Below, piece after piece: positions 16,418 through 25,554 of a stretch of DNA of 45,297 bases. The stretch is from an uncultured beta proteobacterium (GTDB lineage: Bacteria > Pseudomonadota > Gammaproteobacteria > Burkholderiales > Burkholderiaceae_C): positions 1 to 45,297 of the forward strand of contig CAINUX010000061.1 of the NCBI GenBank assembly GCA_903853895.1. The letters are read 5' to 3'. The notes beneath the pieces are model-generated. The model saw only the letters and a program-made list of their open reading frames with translations. It did not search any database and was not told the DNA's origin. The position numbers and the translations under genes were made by a program. Position 1 is the stretch's first letter. Every line of letters begins with the position of its first letter.

Positions 16418-17524
16418 ATGGGACCAGCACAGAGCTTTACGCCCATTGCGCCGCGTCCGGCACCCATCAAGACCGATGGACTGCTGCCCTGGATGCGCAC
16501 CAACCTGTTTGGCAACTGGCAAACGACGACCGGCACGCTTATCCTGGGCGGGTTGTTGCTGTCGCTGCTTCCGCAGATCATCAGTTGGACCCTGCTGCGG
16601 GCTGTATGGGTGCCCAATGCCGAGGCCTGCCGCGTGGATGGTGCGGGAGCCTGCTGGGGTGTGATCACCGAGAAATACCGGCTGATCATTTTCGGGCGCT
16701 TTCCGTTTGAAGAGCAGTTGCGCCCGCTGATTGCTACCGCCCTGTTGCTTGCCCTGTTGGTAGCCAGCTGTGCGCGCCCCTTCTGGAAATCCTGGCTGGT
16801 ACTTTTGTGGGCTGGCGTGCTGGCCACCTTCTTTACCATCATGTTTGGCGGTGTGCTGGGCCTGAGCCGGGTTGAGACGGACCGCTGGGGCGGCCTGCCC
16901 CTGACCATACTGCTGGCCTCATTGTCGATAGCCATGGCCTTCCCCATTGCGCTGGTGGTGGCACTCGGACGTCGCTCAGGGCTGCCCGCCATTCGCAGCG
17001 TTTGCACCATCTACGTCGAGCTGATACGGGGCGTACCGCTGATTTCGGTGCTTTTCATGGCGTCCTTCATGTTTCCGCTGTTCATGCCACAGGGCTTCAG
17101 CATTGACGTGCTAATCCGGGTGCTGGTGGGCATCACGCTGTTTGCGGCCGCGTACATGGCCGAGGTGATACGCGGCGGGTTGCAAGCCATACCCAAAGGC
17201 CAAGTGGAAGCAGCAGCGACCCTGGGACTGTCGTACTGGCAAACCCAGCGCAAGATTGTGCTGCCGCAGGCCCTGGCGATGGTGGTGCCCGGCATCATGA
17301 ATAACTTCATCTCCACCTTCAAGGACACGTCGCTCGTCACCATCGTGAGCCTGTACGAGCTGACGGGTGCCATGGGTTTGGCATTGAATTCGGACGCAGA
17401 CTGGCGCCCGTTCAAGATTGAGGGCTATCTGTTCATCGCCATGATTTACTTCATCTTCTGTTTTTCCATGTCGCGTTACAGCCACTGGATCGAGAAGCAG
17501 GTGAATAAAAGCAAACAAAGATAA
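16418..17524 (+). CDS. aapM: General L-amino acid ABC transporter permease AapM
   Basis: A 368-residue permease that pairs with AapQ. Features are the [13 protein letters not shown] segment and the EAA loop [17 protein letters not shown]. The ATG lies 1 nt after the aapQ stop, giving tight coupling. The N-terminal part contains extra membrane helices compared with GltK-like permeases, which is normal for AapM/BztC. It provides half of the inner-membrane path for amino acids bound by AapJ. Confidence 0.9.
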   Translation: MGPAQSFTPIAPRPAPIKTDGLLPWMRTNLFGNWQTTTGTLILGGLLLSLLPQIISWTLLRAVWVPNAEACRVDGAGACWGVITEKYRLIIFGRFPFEEQLRPLIATALLLALLVASCARPFWKSWLVLLWAGVLATFFTIMFGGVLGLSRVETDRWGGLPLTILLASLSIAMAFPIALVVALGRRSGLPAIRSVCTIYVELIRGVPLISVLFMASFMFPLFMPQGFSIDVLIRVLVGITLFAAAYMAEVIRGGLQAIPKGQVEAAATLGLSYWQTQRKIVLPQALAMVVPGIMNNFISTFKDTSLVTIVSLYELTGAMGLALNSDADWRPFKIEGYLFIAMIYFIFCFSMSRYSHWIEKQVNKSKQR

Positions 17525-17529
17525 AGACT

Positions 17530-18273
17530 ATGGCAGACCCCATCATTACTTTTACCGGTGTCAACAAGTGGTACGGCAACAATTTCCACGTGTTGCGGGA
17601 CATCGACCTATCAGTTGCCAAGGGCGAGCGCATCGTCATTTGCGGGCCATCGGGCTCCGGCAAGTCCACGCTGATTCGCTGCATCAACCGACTGGAGGAG
17701 CACCAGCAGGGACAGCTGGTTGTGGACGGCGTGGAGCTGACCGATGATGTCAAAGCGATTGACGATGTCCGCAAGAAAGTGGGCATGGTATTCCAGCAGT
17801 TCAACCTGTTCCCCCACCTCACGGTGCTGGAGAACCTGACGCTGTCACCCATGTGGGTTGGCAAGATGCCCAAGAGAGAAGCGGAAGAGAAAGCCATGGA
17901 GCAGCTCAATCGCGTGCGCATTGCCGAGCAGGCCGGCAAGTACCCGCTGCAGCTCTCCGGAGGTCAGCAGCAGCGCGTGGCGATTGCACGAGCGCTGTGC
18001 CTCAAGCCCAAGATCATGCTGTTTGACGAGCCCACCAGCGCGCTGGACCCCGAGATGATCAAGGAAGTGCTGGACGTGATGATAGAGATGGCCAACCAGG
18101 GCATCACCATGATTTGCGTGACCCATGAGATGGGTTTTGCCAAGGCGGTGGCCGACCGGGTTATTTTTATGGACCAGGGTCAGATCGTCGAACAAAACAA
18201 CCCGCACGACTTCTTCAACAACCCGCAGAACGAACGCAGCCGGGACTTTTTGTCAAAGATTCTGGGGCACTGA
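17530..18273 (+). CDS. aapP: General L-amino acid ABC transporter ATP-binding protein AapP
   Basis: A 247-residue ATPase of the polar amino-acid importer family, with Walker [10 protein letters not shown] near residue 39, signature LSGGQQQR near 141, Walker [16 protein letters not shown] and an intact H-loop (CVTHEMGF). It begins 5 nt after aapM and completes the operon. Its stop is 1 nt from the stop of the convergent flavoprotein gene, and no terminator is visible between them, so transcripts from the two sides may run into each other. Confidence 0.93.
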   Translation: MADPIITFTGVNKWYGNNFHVLRDIDLSVAKGERIVICGPSGSGKSTLIRCINRLEEHQQGQLVVDGVELTDDVKAIDDVRKKVGMVFQQFNLFPHLTVLENLTLSPMWVGKMPKREAEEKAMEQLNRVRIAEQAGKYPLQLSGGQQQRVAIARALCLKPKIMLFDEPTSALDPEMIKEVLDVMIEMANQGITMICVTHEMGFAKAVADRVIFMDQGQIVEQNNPHDFFNNPQNERSRDFLSKILGH

Positions 18274-18274
18274 C

Positions 18275-19759
18275 TCAGGAGTAGTCTGCCCGCTGAAACC
18301 GTCGCGTCTTGAGCCAGTATTCCCAAGTGTAGCCCGGCCACAAGGTGTCGATGTGGCCGTCGGCATTCTGGTACCAACTCTTGCATCCCGATGACCAGAC
18401 GGTACCTTTCATCTTCTGCTGAATTTGGGTGTACTCGTCTTGTTGAACATTCGGACGCAAACGCAAGACTCCGTTCTGCTTCCCGCGTATGGCGGTGAGC
18501 GCCCGCACGATGTAGTCAACCTGGCACTCGATCATGAAGATGATGGAGTTGTGCCCCAACCCGGTGTTGGGGCCTACCAGCATGAACAGATTGGGAAAGC
18601 CTGCCACCGTGATGCCCAGACGCGTCGCTGCGGGCGTGTTGTGCCACCGGGCACCCAGTTCAGGCACCTCCAGACTTGCGTCCGGCGACGCTCCCAACCG
18701 TGTGGTTTCTCCATAGATGCGCATGGGTGCGACAAACTCCGTTGCCTTGAAGCCGGTACCCCAAACAATCACATCGCACGGGTACAACGTGCCGTCTGCA
18801 CCAACCACACCGGTGGGAGTGATGGCAGTCACAGCTTGCGTGACCAGTTTGACATTGGGTCGTTGCAATGCGGGAAACCAGGTGTTGGAAATCAATAGTC
18901 GCTTGCAGCCTGGATTGAAATTTGGCGTCAAGGCATCGCGGGTTGCACTGTCTGGCACTTGGGCACGCAGGTGGTGGCCAGCCAGACGCCTGAGCAAGCC
19001 CTGCATGCGCGCGGAGCCCATAAAACCCATGCCGATCCACTCATTGAACCAGTATACCCGCCAGCGACTGAGACGCTGCAACTGCGGCACATAGCGGTAG
19101 GCCAGTCGCCTGAATACTCCGTACGGCTGATCCCACCGCGGCAAGACCCAGGCCGGCGTGCGCTGAAACACGTCAACATGGGCCGCGTCTGGCGCGATTT
19201 CCGGCACAAACTGGACGGCACTGGCCCCAGTTCCCACTACAGCGATGCGCTTGCCTTTCAGGTCAATATCGTGGCGCCAATGGCTGGAATGGAAGGACTC
19301 ACCGGCGAAACTGCCCACGCCGGGAATATGAGGAATAGAGGGTTTGTTCAGTGGCCCTGTGGCCAGGATTACGCTGCGCGCCAGCAGTGGCTCCCGTCCG
19401 TGCAAATCAATCTGCCAGCACTGCTGGTCCGCAAGCCAGCGCAGGGCCATCACGTCGGAATGGAAACGAATCAGCGGGCGCAGCGCATAGTCATCGGTGA
19501 CGCGCAGAATATAGTCCTGAATTTCCTGCTGCTGCGGGTACGGTCGCGTCCAGTGCATGTTGGGCGCAAACGAAAAGGAATACAGGTGCGACGGCACGTC
19601 GCAGGCGCAGCCGGGATAGACGTTGTCCCGCCAGGTGCCTCCCACTTCGCCACTTCGCTCCAGTATTGCCAGCGATTGTGTGCCGCTCGCCCGCACACGA
19701 ATGGCGGCACACAAGCCACCAAACCCAGCCCCCACAATGGCCACATCGATTATTTCCAT
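18275..19759 (-). CDS. Flavin-containing monooxygenase, Baeyer-Villiger type
   Basis: A 494-residue FAD- and NADPH-dependent oxygenase. The FAD-binding motif GAGFGG is at residues 10-15, the Baeyer-Villiger fingerprint FxGxxxHxxxW is FAGESFHSSHW at 151-161, and a second Rossmann motif GTGASA at 176-181 binds NADPH. The YPGCACDVPSHLYSFSF stretch is typical of cyclohexanone- and phenylacetone-monooxygenase relatives. Such enzymes insert oxygen next to a ketone to form esters or lactones. The ATG at 19759 gives a normal N-terminus. The gene starts 40 nt after the carboxypeptidase gene on the same strand, possibly co-transcribed. The substrate is unknown. Confidence 0.9.
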   Translation of the reverse strand: MEIIDVAIVGAGFGGLCAAIRVRASGTQSLAILERSGEVGGTWRDNVYPGCACDVPSHLYSFSFAPNMHWTRPYPQQQEIQDYILRVTDDYALRPLIRFHSDVMALRWLADQQCWQIDLHGREPLLARSVILATGPLNKPSIPHIPGVGSFAGESFHSSHWRHDIDLKGKRIAVVGTGASAVQFVPEIAPDAAHVDVFQRTPAWVLPRWDQPYGVFRRLAYRYVPQLQRLSRWRVYWFNEWIGMGFMGSARMQGLLRRLAGHHLRAQVPDSATRDALTPNFNPGCKRLLISNTWFPALQRPNVKLVTQAVTAITPTGVVGADGTLYPCDVIVWGTGFKATEFVAPMRIYGETTRLGASPDASLEVPELGARWHNTPAATRLGITVAGFPNLFMLVGPNTGLGHNSIIFMIECQVDYIVRALTAIRGKQNGVLRLRPNVQQDEYTQIQQKMKGTVWSSGCKSWYQNADGHIDTLWPGYTWEYWLKTRRFQRADYS

Positions 19760-19799
19760 GCAACAAACTTAACACAGCCCGATCAGATACTGAAACCCC

Positions 19800-20660
19800 T
19801 CAGCGTGACTTGGGTAAGTCTTGTGACGCAGTCGAAATTCCGGGACCCAAACGCGCATGGGTCCATCGCAGCAGGTCCATCCACATTTGGCGCATCTCTG
19901 CGTCCATTGGTGTGCGCGTTGCACTGGGTAACTCGATGGTGACAACCGGAACACCTTTGTGGATGCCGCCGTAATTCCCCAAAGAGCCAGGAAATATGCC
20001 AACCTGGTCCAGATAGAGTCGCCCGAGCCGGCTGGGGGGATCTGACGGGCCGTCAAAGTCCAGCACACCATAGGGCGCGTGCACACTGACTATCAAGTTC
20101 GGCTTGAAACTATCCATTTGTTCCAGCAGAAACCGTGATTCGGGCTCGGACAAGGGTTTGTTGCCGGGCCAACGGCGGGGGTCACGACGCGTTCGCGATT
20201 CCCAGTATTGACGGGCGTCTCTGGCCCAATTGGGCGTGGGGAAATTGCGGTTGAGGTCAACGCCACGGGCATTGACACGGCGAGCGGGGCGCGAAAACAT
20301 CCCGTCCGGATTGAGCGTGGGTATAAAGCGCCAGTGGATGGACAGCGGCGTGTCAGCGTCGGGCGATTGCGCCATGGCTATCCAGTGAAAGACCAGGGAG
20401 CTGGAAGACATCTCATCACCATGTATGCCGCCCAGCACCAAAACCCGCAACTGCGTGTCGGCTGTGTGCACGTCACGACCCCATATCGGGCGGCCCAAAA
20501 CCGATCGCGCGAGCGTGTCCTGCAGTTGAGCCGCTTCACACAGCGGCAGCTTTACGTTTGGTATCTTTGCAGAGTAGTCGCCGCAAGACCTCATAGGTAT
20601 TGCGTAGGACACTACACTATTCATAGCAAGCAAGACCAGGAACACATATCTGAAGTGCAT
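19800..20660 (-). CDS. M14-family zinc carboxypeptidase, MpaA-like (murein peptide amidase)
   Basis: A 286-residue exported metallopeptidase. The signal peptide is residues 1-20. Zinc ligands H80 and E83 lie in GGIHGDE, the third ligand H194 in VSVHAPYG, and the catalytic glutamate E243 in VTIELPSA. The segment RVNARGVDLNRNFPTPNW matches murein tripeptide amidase MpaA, which cleaves the gamma-D-glutamyl bond in released wall peptides; MpaA of E. coli is cytoplasmic, whereas this one appears secreted. I chose the ATG at 20660 because it begins the signal peptide; a longer upstream frame lacks similarity. It is divergent from the flavin reductase with an 86-bp gap and upstream of the monooxygenase. 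Confidence 0.85.
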   Translation of the reverse strand: MHFRYVFLVLLAMNSVVSYAIPMRSCGDYSAKIPNVKLPLCEAAQLQDTLARSVLGRPIWGRDVHTADTQLRVLVLGGIHGDEMSSSSLVFHWIAMAQSPDADTPLSIHWRFIPTLNPDGMFSRPARRVNARGVDLNRNFPTPNWARDARQYWESRTRRDPRRWPGNKPLSEPESRFLLEQMDSFKPNLIVSVHAPYGVLDFDGPSDPPSRLGRLYLDQVGIFPGSLGNYGGIHKGVPVVTIELPSATRTPMDAEMRQMWMDLLRWTHARLGPGISTASQDLPKSR

Positions 20661-20746
20661 GACTGGATTGTAGGGCGCCCCTCTTGCGCGACAGGTTGTT
20701 GTGCCCCACTGGGTCAAACAGCCCGAATATCGAGTAAATTGTCGCG

Positions 20747-21265
20747 ATGCCCTCGACAGTCCGCGTGCCCCAAGCCCACCCACCCAGTTTTTCTTCCTCC
20801 GAATTTCGTGACGCGTTGGGCATGTTTGCCACGGGCGTCACCATCGTAACGGCACGTACGGCGCAGGGTGCCTATGTCGGCCTGACCGCCAACTCCTTCA
20901 ATTCCGTGTCGCTCACACCACCGCTGGTCCTGTGGAGCCTGGCCCGCTCGGCAGGCTCCATGGCCGCATTCAGCACCGGCTCCCATTACGCGATCAACAT
21001 CCTGGGTGCCGACCAACAGGATCTGGCGCTGCAATTTGCAGCGCGGGGTGGAGACCGCTTCTCGGGCGTCGACTTTGTCCTGGGTATCGGTGGAGCACCC
21101 TTGATCCAGGGCGCTGCGGCAACGTTTGAGTGTTTTAACCGCAGCCGTTACGAGGAAGGTGACCACGTCATCTTTGTCGGTGAGGTCGAACGATGTGGCC
21201 ATCGCGCGGGAGCCTCACCACTGCTATTCCACGGCGGCAAGTTCTATGCAGAACACCCGCTTTGA
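20747..21265 (+). CDS. Flavin reductase family protein (FMN-binding split barrel)
   Basis: A 172-residue flavin reductase-like protein with the family hallmark MFATGVTIVT, then GLTANSFNSVSLTPPLVLWS, INILGADQQDLALQFA and a C-terminal FHGGKFY stretch. Such proteins use NAD(P)H to reduce FMN or FAD and often feed two-component monooxygenases. No obvious ribosome-binding site precedes the ATG at 20747, and no oxygenase component is adjacent on the same strand; the nearby Baeyer-Villiger flavoprotein carries its own NADPH site and should not need it. Stop is 22 nt from the convergent DUF1631 gene. Confidence 0.87.
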   Translation: MPSTVRVPQAHPPSFSSSEFRDALGMFATGVTIVTARTAQGAYVGLTANSFNSVSLTPPLVLWSLARSAGSMAAFSTGSHYAINILGADQQDLALQFAARGGDRFSGVDFVLGIGGAPLIQGAAATFECFNRSRYEEGDHVIFVGEVERCGHRAGASPLLFHGGKFYAEHPL

Positions 21266-21287
21266 GCAGGCGACACCAAGCGAACCC

Positions 21288-23711
21288 TTAAATCATCGTG
21301 TTGACGCTGTTGCGCATGGCGAGTTGAGCGACAACATTCAAGGCACCATCCACCACCGGTTGACCTGAGATCACACGCAGTTGCCCTGATGCCACCAGCT
21401 TGTCCCGCGAACGCCGGGTCATTGACTGTGGCGCACCCGCCGCACTGGTAAACAAGAACAGCGTCCCATGCGGACTGGCCCACGTCAGCTGGGTACGTAC
21501 CCACTGATCATTGACCATCAGTTCCACCCAGCATCCCAACTCCAGGGTGGACAGATCAGTCCGTTCATCACGTTCGGGTGCCATAGCTCCTGCATCACTT
21601 GCCAGTGACCCATCCACTACAGGCGCCACATCGGCGGCACCAACCGGCGAATCCGGCAAGTCCATGAAGTTGGATGCACGAGCCTCCTCGGGTGCAATCC
21701 AGGGGTTGCCATCTTCGACAAGGCTGACTCGTGGCACCGCATCCGCAGATGGCAAAGCTGGCGCCGATGCCTGGGGCTTTTGCTCGGCCCGAAAAGCCCG
21801 CTGGTGCAGGCCCATCAGCGCTTCAAAAAAGGCGCTGGTTTTTGTGGAAGGATAGTGAATCGTTTCCAGACCTTCGCGCAGGGTGCTCAGCAGCGGAGGT
21901 ACAAGTCGGGTCAACTTGGCTGTATCTTTGCGCGAAATGTCGGGATGCGTGCTCCACAGCAGGGCCGAAATGAGCGCCTGATACTTGTCGGCGGTCGCGA
22001 CGGCGATCGAACCGCCAATGCGCGCCTGGGCCACCACTTGCGCCCAAGGTCCACACAAGAAATCCACAATCACCGCGGGCACCCGTGCCGCATCAGCATG
22101 GCCCAGAATCTCCCGGGTGATCTTCTCGGCGAGCATGTTGCGCTCTTCGGCGTGTTGCAATGCCTGCACTGCTTCGTCGCGACTACGCTGGCTCGCTTTT
22201 GCTACTCTGCGCCACTCATCCCGCAACACGTTCAGAACCCGTTCAAACGGTTCCGCGTTTTCAATAGGGGCCTGACTCAACATTGCAAAAGCCTCTCCGA
22301 TCGCCGCAGCAAACTCTACAAACCCGGGAGAGACGGGAGACGCATAGGCCAGGCTGCGGTCAGCGACTTCCTGGACCAGAACCCGCGCCGGATGCTGCTT
22401 GTTGGTAAAGAGCCTGGGGTCGACCAACGCCAGCCGCAAAAGCGGTGGCTCCAAACCTCGGATCAACTGCTGGATCGGTGCTAGCAATCGGCCATCTTGC
22501 GCAATGTTGTCGACCATCAATGTAACAACTTCCAGGCTGAGTGACTGGGCCACTCCCCGGGACTCGCTGCGCAATTGCGCGCGAATAGCCTCGACCGTCG
22601 TATCACCGGACCGGATCGGTGGCGGCGTTGCGCCCCGGCGGGACTGGAGTCGCTGCACGACCTCATCGACTTGCTTCATCTCCTTGAGGGCTTCCAGTGC
22701 GGCCGGCACCGTAGCATCAAATTCTGTGGCGGGAACATCAACTACAGCAGCGCCCTCTTCAAACTCACGGGAAAACCGTTGCGCGAACGACTCCATCGGT
22801 GTCATAGGCTCCCGTGCATCCAGTTCTCCAGCCAGAAGACGGCGCAGCTTGTCCAACGTCAACAACGTGTCATCGGGGACCCGCGCCGACGGGGTCGATA
22901 CTGAGTGGCGGACAGGGCCTGCCGTTGCTACAGACCGTTCCATCGGACTGGATCGCCCCGCTGCCGGCAGGTGCGCCCCTGCAAGGTCTGGCTGACCTTG
23001 TTGCAGTTCTTGTGCCACACCCCGTCCAACACCGCTGGCGCCAGGTGATTGCAACACCATGTACCCGGCACCTACGACACCCTGTCCCCGCAACGCCGTG
23101 CACAGGGCGACATACATGTTTCGCAATTCTTGCCCGAGCGTGTTGCTCATGGCAGCCAACCAGTCAAGTTGCGTAGCCGGCGGGACCTGCGTCTGTTCTA
23201 CCACGGCCTTCAGTGCATTCACATAAATCTGGGGCCGCAACGGGTTTCGCTCGGCGTTGACAAAACCCAGGCCCAGCGTGCTACAGATGAGGGTATTGAG
23301 CTCCGCCAGACTGGCCTCGGCAGCCAGCATCGCCACTTGCTGGGCGCGCGCCAGCGTGACACTGGTTAAGACCTGAACCTCATCCATCAACTCCAGCTCG
23401 TCAAACTCCACTTTGACCCCCGCAAGCGTGCCGGCCTGCTTGGCCACCTCGGGGTTGCTGAAAGCGTCGAACAAGGCTTGTGGATAGCGCTTGCACAGTT
23501 CGGCCTCCCAGCTGCGCAACTGTTTGGCGGACTGGGCAAGCGCATCACGCTCTCGCAAATCGCGGCAAGCCGCCTCTCGGGTCTGCAAAACGGTACGAGC
23601 GGCCGCCACCAGCTTGCCCATCAGCAAGTTGCCCCCAGCTGCAGCCTCTTGCACCGTAGACCGGTACAGCGCCTGGTATTGCTGCGAGGCTTGCATGGTA
23701 GCGGGTGGCAT
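21288..23711 (-). CDS. DUF1631 family protein (paralogue 1)
   Basis: An 807-residue protein of the uncharacterised DUF1631 family; no signal peptide or membrane helix is seen, so it is probably cytoplasmic. Helical N-terminal region, a low-complexity linker at about 220-280, a conserved segment TLLTLDKLRRLLAGELD at 282-298, and a C-terminal domain (723-807) with the motif QLTWASPHGTLFLF that looks like a PilZ-like barrel. The same two motifs recur in the gene at 25552-27762, so these are paralogues. PilZ domains often bind c-di-GMP, but the RxxxR motif cannot be confirmed. It starts 20 nt after the ettA stop and is probably co-transcribed with it. Confidence 0.83.
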   Translation of the reverse strand: MPPATMQASQQYQALYRSTVQEAAAGGNLLMGKLVAAARTVLQTREAACRDLRERDALAQSAKQLRSWEAELCKRYPQALFDAFSNPEVAKQAGTLAGVKVEFDELELMDEVQVLTSVTLARAQQVAMLAAEASLAELNTLICSTLGLGFVNAERNPLRPQIYVNALKAVVEQTQVPPATQLDWLAAMSNTLGQELRNMYVALCTALRGQGVVGAGYMVLQSPGASGVGRGVAQELQQGQPDLAGAHLPAAGRSSPMERSVATAGPVRHSVSTPSARVPDDTLLTLDKLRRLLAGELDAREPMTPMESFAQRFSREFEEGAAVVDVPATEFDATVPAALEALKEMKQVDEVVQRLQSRRGATPPPIRSGDTTVEAIRAQLRSESRGVAQSLSLEVVTLMVDNIAQDGRLLAPIQQLIRGLEPPLLRLALVDPRLFTNKQHPARVLVQEVADRSLAYASPVSPGFVEFAAAIGEAFAMLSQAPIENAEPFERVLNVLRDEWRRVAKASQRSRDEAVQALQHAEERNMLAEKITREILGHADAARVPAVIVDFLCGPWAQVVAQARIGGSIAVATADKYQALISALLWSTHPDISRKDTAKLTRLVPPLLSTLREGLETIHYPSTKTSAFFEALMGLHQRAFRAEQKPQASAPALPSADAVPRVSLVEDGNPWIAPEEARASNFMDLPDSPVGAADVAPVVDGSLASDAGAMAPERDERTDLSTLELGCWVELMVNDQWVRTQLTWASPHGTLFLFTSAAGAPQSMTRRSRDKLVASGQLRVISGQPVVDGALNVVAQLAMRNSVNTMI

Positions 23712-23731
23712 CGGGTGGCTTTCGAAATCGA

Positions 23732-25393
23732 CTACTTGAGCGCCTTGAAACGCATCCGGTGCGGACGCGCACCTTCTTCGCCCAGACGTTTCTTCTTGTC
23801 GGCCTCGTATTCCTGGTAATTGCCGTCAAAAAACTTCCACTGGCTGTCGCCTTCACAAGCCAGGATGTGGGTAGCAATCCGGTCCAGGAACCAGCGATCG
23901 TGGCTGATCACCATCAACGACCCCGCAAATTCAAGGAGGGCGTCCTCCAGTGCGCGCAGGGTCTCGACGTCCAGATCGTTGGAAGGCTCGTCAAGCATCA
24001 GTACATTGCCACCAGCAATCAGCGTCTTGGCCAGGTGCAGGCGCCCGCGTTCTCCGCCGGACAGCGTGCCGACCCGCTTTTGCTGGTCACCACCGTTGAA
24101 ATTGAAGCGACCGCAGTAGGCACGGCTGGCCATCTGGAATTTACCGACGTTGAGAATATCCAGCCCGCCAGACACATCTTCCCAGACGGTCTTTTCGTTG
24201 GCCAGGTCATCGCGGTTCTGGTCCACAAAGGCCATCTTGACGGTGGAGCCAATTTTGACTTCACCCGAATCGGGCTTTTCACGGCCCGCAATCATCTTGA
24301 ACAGTGTCGATTTACCTGCCCCGTTGGGACCGATGATGCCGACAATGGCGCCGGCCGGCACCTTGAAGCTCAGGTTGTCAATCAGCACGCGGTTGCCAAA
24401 GGACTTGGTGACATTCACGAACTCGATAACTTCATTGCCCAAACGGTCCGCGACGGGGATGAAGATCTCGTTGGTTTCATTGCGCTTTTGGTATTCAAAA
24501 TCGCTCAACTCCTCGAAACGGGCCAGACGGGCCTTGCTCTTGGCTTGCCGTGCTTTGGGGTTTTGGCGCGACCATTCCAGCTCTTTCTTCAAAGCCTTGG
24601 CGCGGGATTCTTCACCCTTTTGCTCGGATTCCAGTCGGGCCTGCTTCTGGCTCAACCAGTCGCTGTAATTGCCTTTGTACGGAATACCGGACCCGCGGTC
24701 CAGTTCCAGAATCCACTCTGCGGCGTTGTCCAGAAAGTATCGGTCGTGGGTAATCGCCACGACGGTCCCAGAATAGCGTTGCAAGAACTGCTCCAGCCAG
24801 TCGACTGATTCCGCATCCAGGTGGTTGGTCGGTTCGTCCAGCAACAACATGTCGGGCTTGGAGAGCAGCAAACGACACAGGGCCACGCGGCGTTTCTCAC
24901 CGCCGGAAAGCACTCCAATATTGGCATCCCACGGCGGCAAGCGCAACGCATCCGCGGCGATTTCCAACTGGTGCTCGGAATCGGTTCCCGCCGTAGCGAT
25001 GATCGCCTCCAGTTCGGCCTGCTCGGCTGCCAAGGCGTCAAAATCCGCGTCTTCGGCCCCGTAGGCCGTATAGACCTCTTCCAGACGAGCCTTCGCGGTG
25101 AAGATTTTGCCCATGCCCGCTTCAACACTCTCTCGCACAGTTTGTGTCGGGTCCAACTGGGGTTCTTGGGGCAGGTAGCCAATATTCAGCCCAGCCATGG
25201 GTGTGGCTTCTCCTTCAATCTCCTGATCCACACCCGCCATGATCTTCAGCAAAGTCGATTTGCCGGAACCGTTGGTACCCAGAACACCAATCTTTGCGCC
25301 CGGGAAGAAGCTGAGCGATATATCTTTGAGAATATGCCGCTTGGGCGGCACGATCTTGCCGACGCGGTTCATGGTGAAAACGTATTGAGCCAT
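23732..25393 (-). CDS. ettA: Energy-dependent translational throttle protein EttA (ABC-F ATPase)
   Basis: A 553-residue ABC-F protein with two nucleotide-binding domains and no membrane part. Walker A GTNGSGKST (about 39-47) and signature LSGGEKRR are in the first half, GPNGAGKST and LSGGERGR in the second. Between them the linker contains the KARQAKSKARLARFEEL motif typical of EttA. EttA binds the ribosomal E site and gates entry into elongation according to ATP/ADP. The ATG at 25393 gives the family's MAQYVFTMNRVGKIVPPKR start. It lies between two DUF1631 genes on the same strand, unusual company that might link a translation factor to them. Confidence 0.96.
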   Translation of the reverse strand: MAQYVFTMNRVGKIVPPKRHILKDISLSFFPGAKIGVLGTNGSGKSTLLKIMAGVDQEIEGEATPMAGLNIGYLPQEPQLDPTQTVRESVEAGMGKIFTAKARLEEVYTAYGAEDADFDALAAEQAELEAIIATAGTDSEHQLEIAADALRLPPWDANIGVLSGGEKRRVALCRLLLSKPDMLLLDEPTNHLDAESVDWLEQFLQRYSGTVVAITHDRYFLDNAAEWILELDRGSGIPYKGNYSDWLSQKQARLESEQKGEESRAKALKKELEWSRQNPKARQAKSKARLARFEELSDFEYQKRNETNEIFIPVADRLGNEVIEFVNVTKSFGNRVLIDNLSFKVPAGAIVGIIGPNGAGKSTLFKMIAGREKPDSGEVKIGSTVKMAFVDQNRDDLANEKTVWEDVSGGLDILNVGKFQMASRAYCGRFNFNGGDQQKRVGTLSGGERGRLHLAKTLIAGGNVLMLDEPSNDLDVETLRALEDALLEFAGSLMVISHDRWFLDRIATHILACEGDSQWKFFDGNYQEYEADKKKRLGEEGARPHRMRFKALK

Positions 25394-25472
25394 TGCGAAT
25401 CTGATTTATGGTTGGGAAATGACGCATTATCGACTGCGTCGCCCGCGCCGCATGGTCAGCGGTCCAAATTAG

Positions 25473-25554
25473 GTTTCACCGCCGGGCCGCCCCAAGGTGA
25501 AACGTGGCCCCGTTGGGGGGCAGCGACCCGCGCAGCGGCGGAACGTGGGGGCTA
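25473..25554. repeat. GC-rich intergenic repeat with stem-loops
   Basis: The 158-bp gap between ettA and the second DUF1631 gene carries an 8-bp perfect stem, GTTTCACC (25473-25480) with GGTGAAAC (25496-25503), followed by a GC-rich part with GGGGGCAGCGACCCGCG and ending GTGGGGGCT. It resembles a dispersed intergenic repeat I remember from many Comamonadaceae genomes; no second copy occurs in this window. It could act as a terminator or RNA-stability element between the two genes. Confidence 0.55.

Noticed and set aside
18270..18280. Expected terminator between convergent aapP and the monooxygenase gene
   Set aside because: The two stop codons are one base apart and no hairpin is present; nothing to annotate.
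20747..21265. Flavin reductase as partner of the neighbouring Baeyer-Villiger enzyme
   Set aside because: The monooxygenase has its own NADPH- and FAD-binding motifs, and the genes lie on opposite strands with another gene between.
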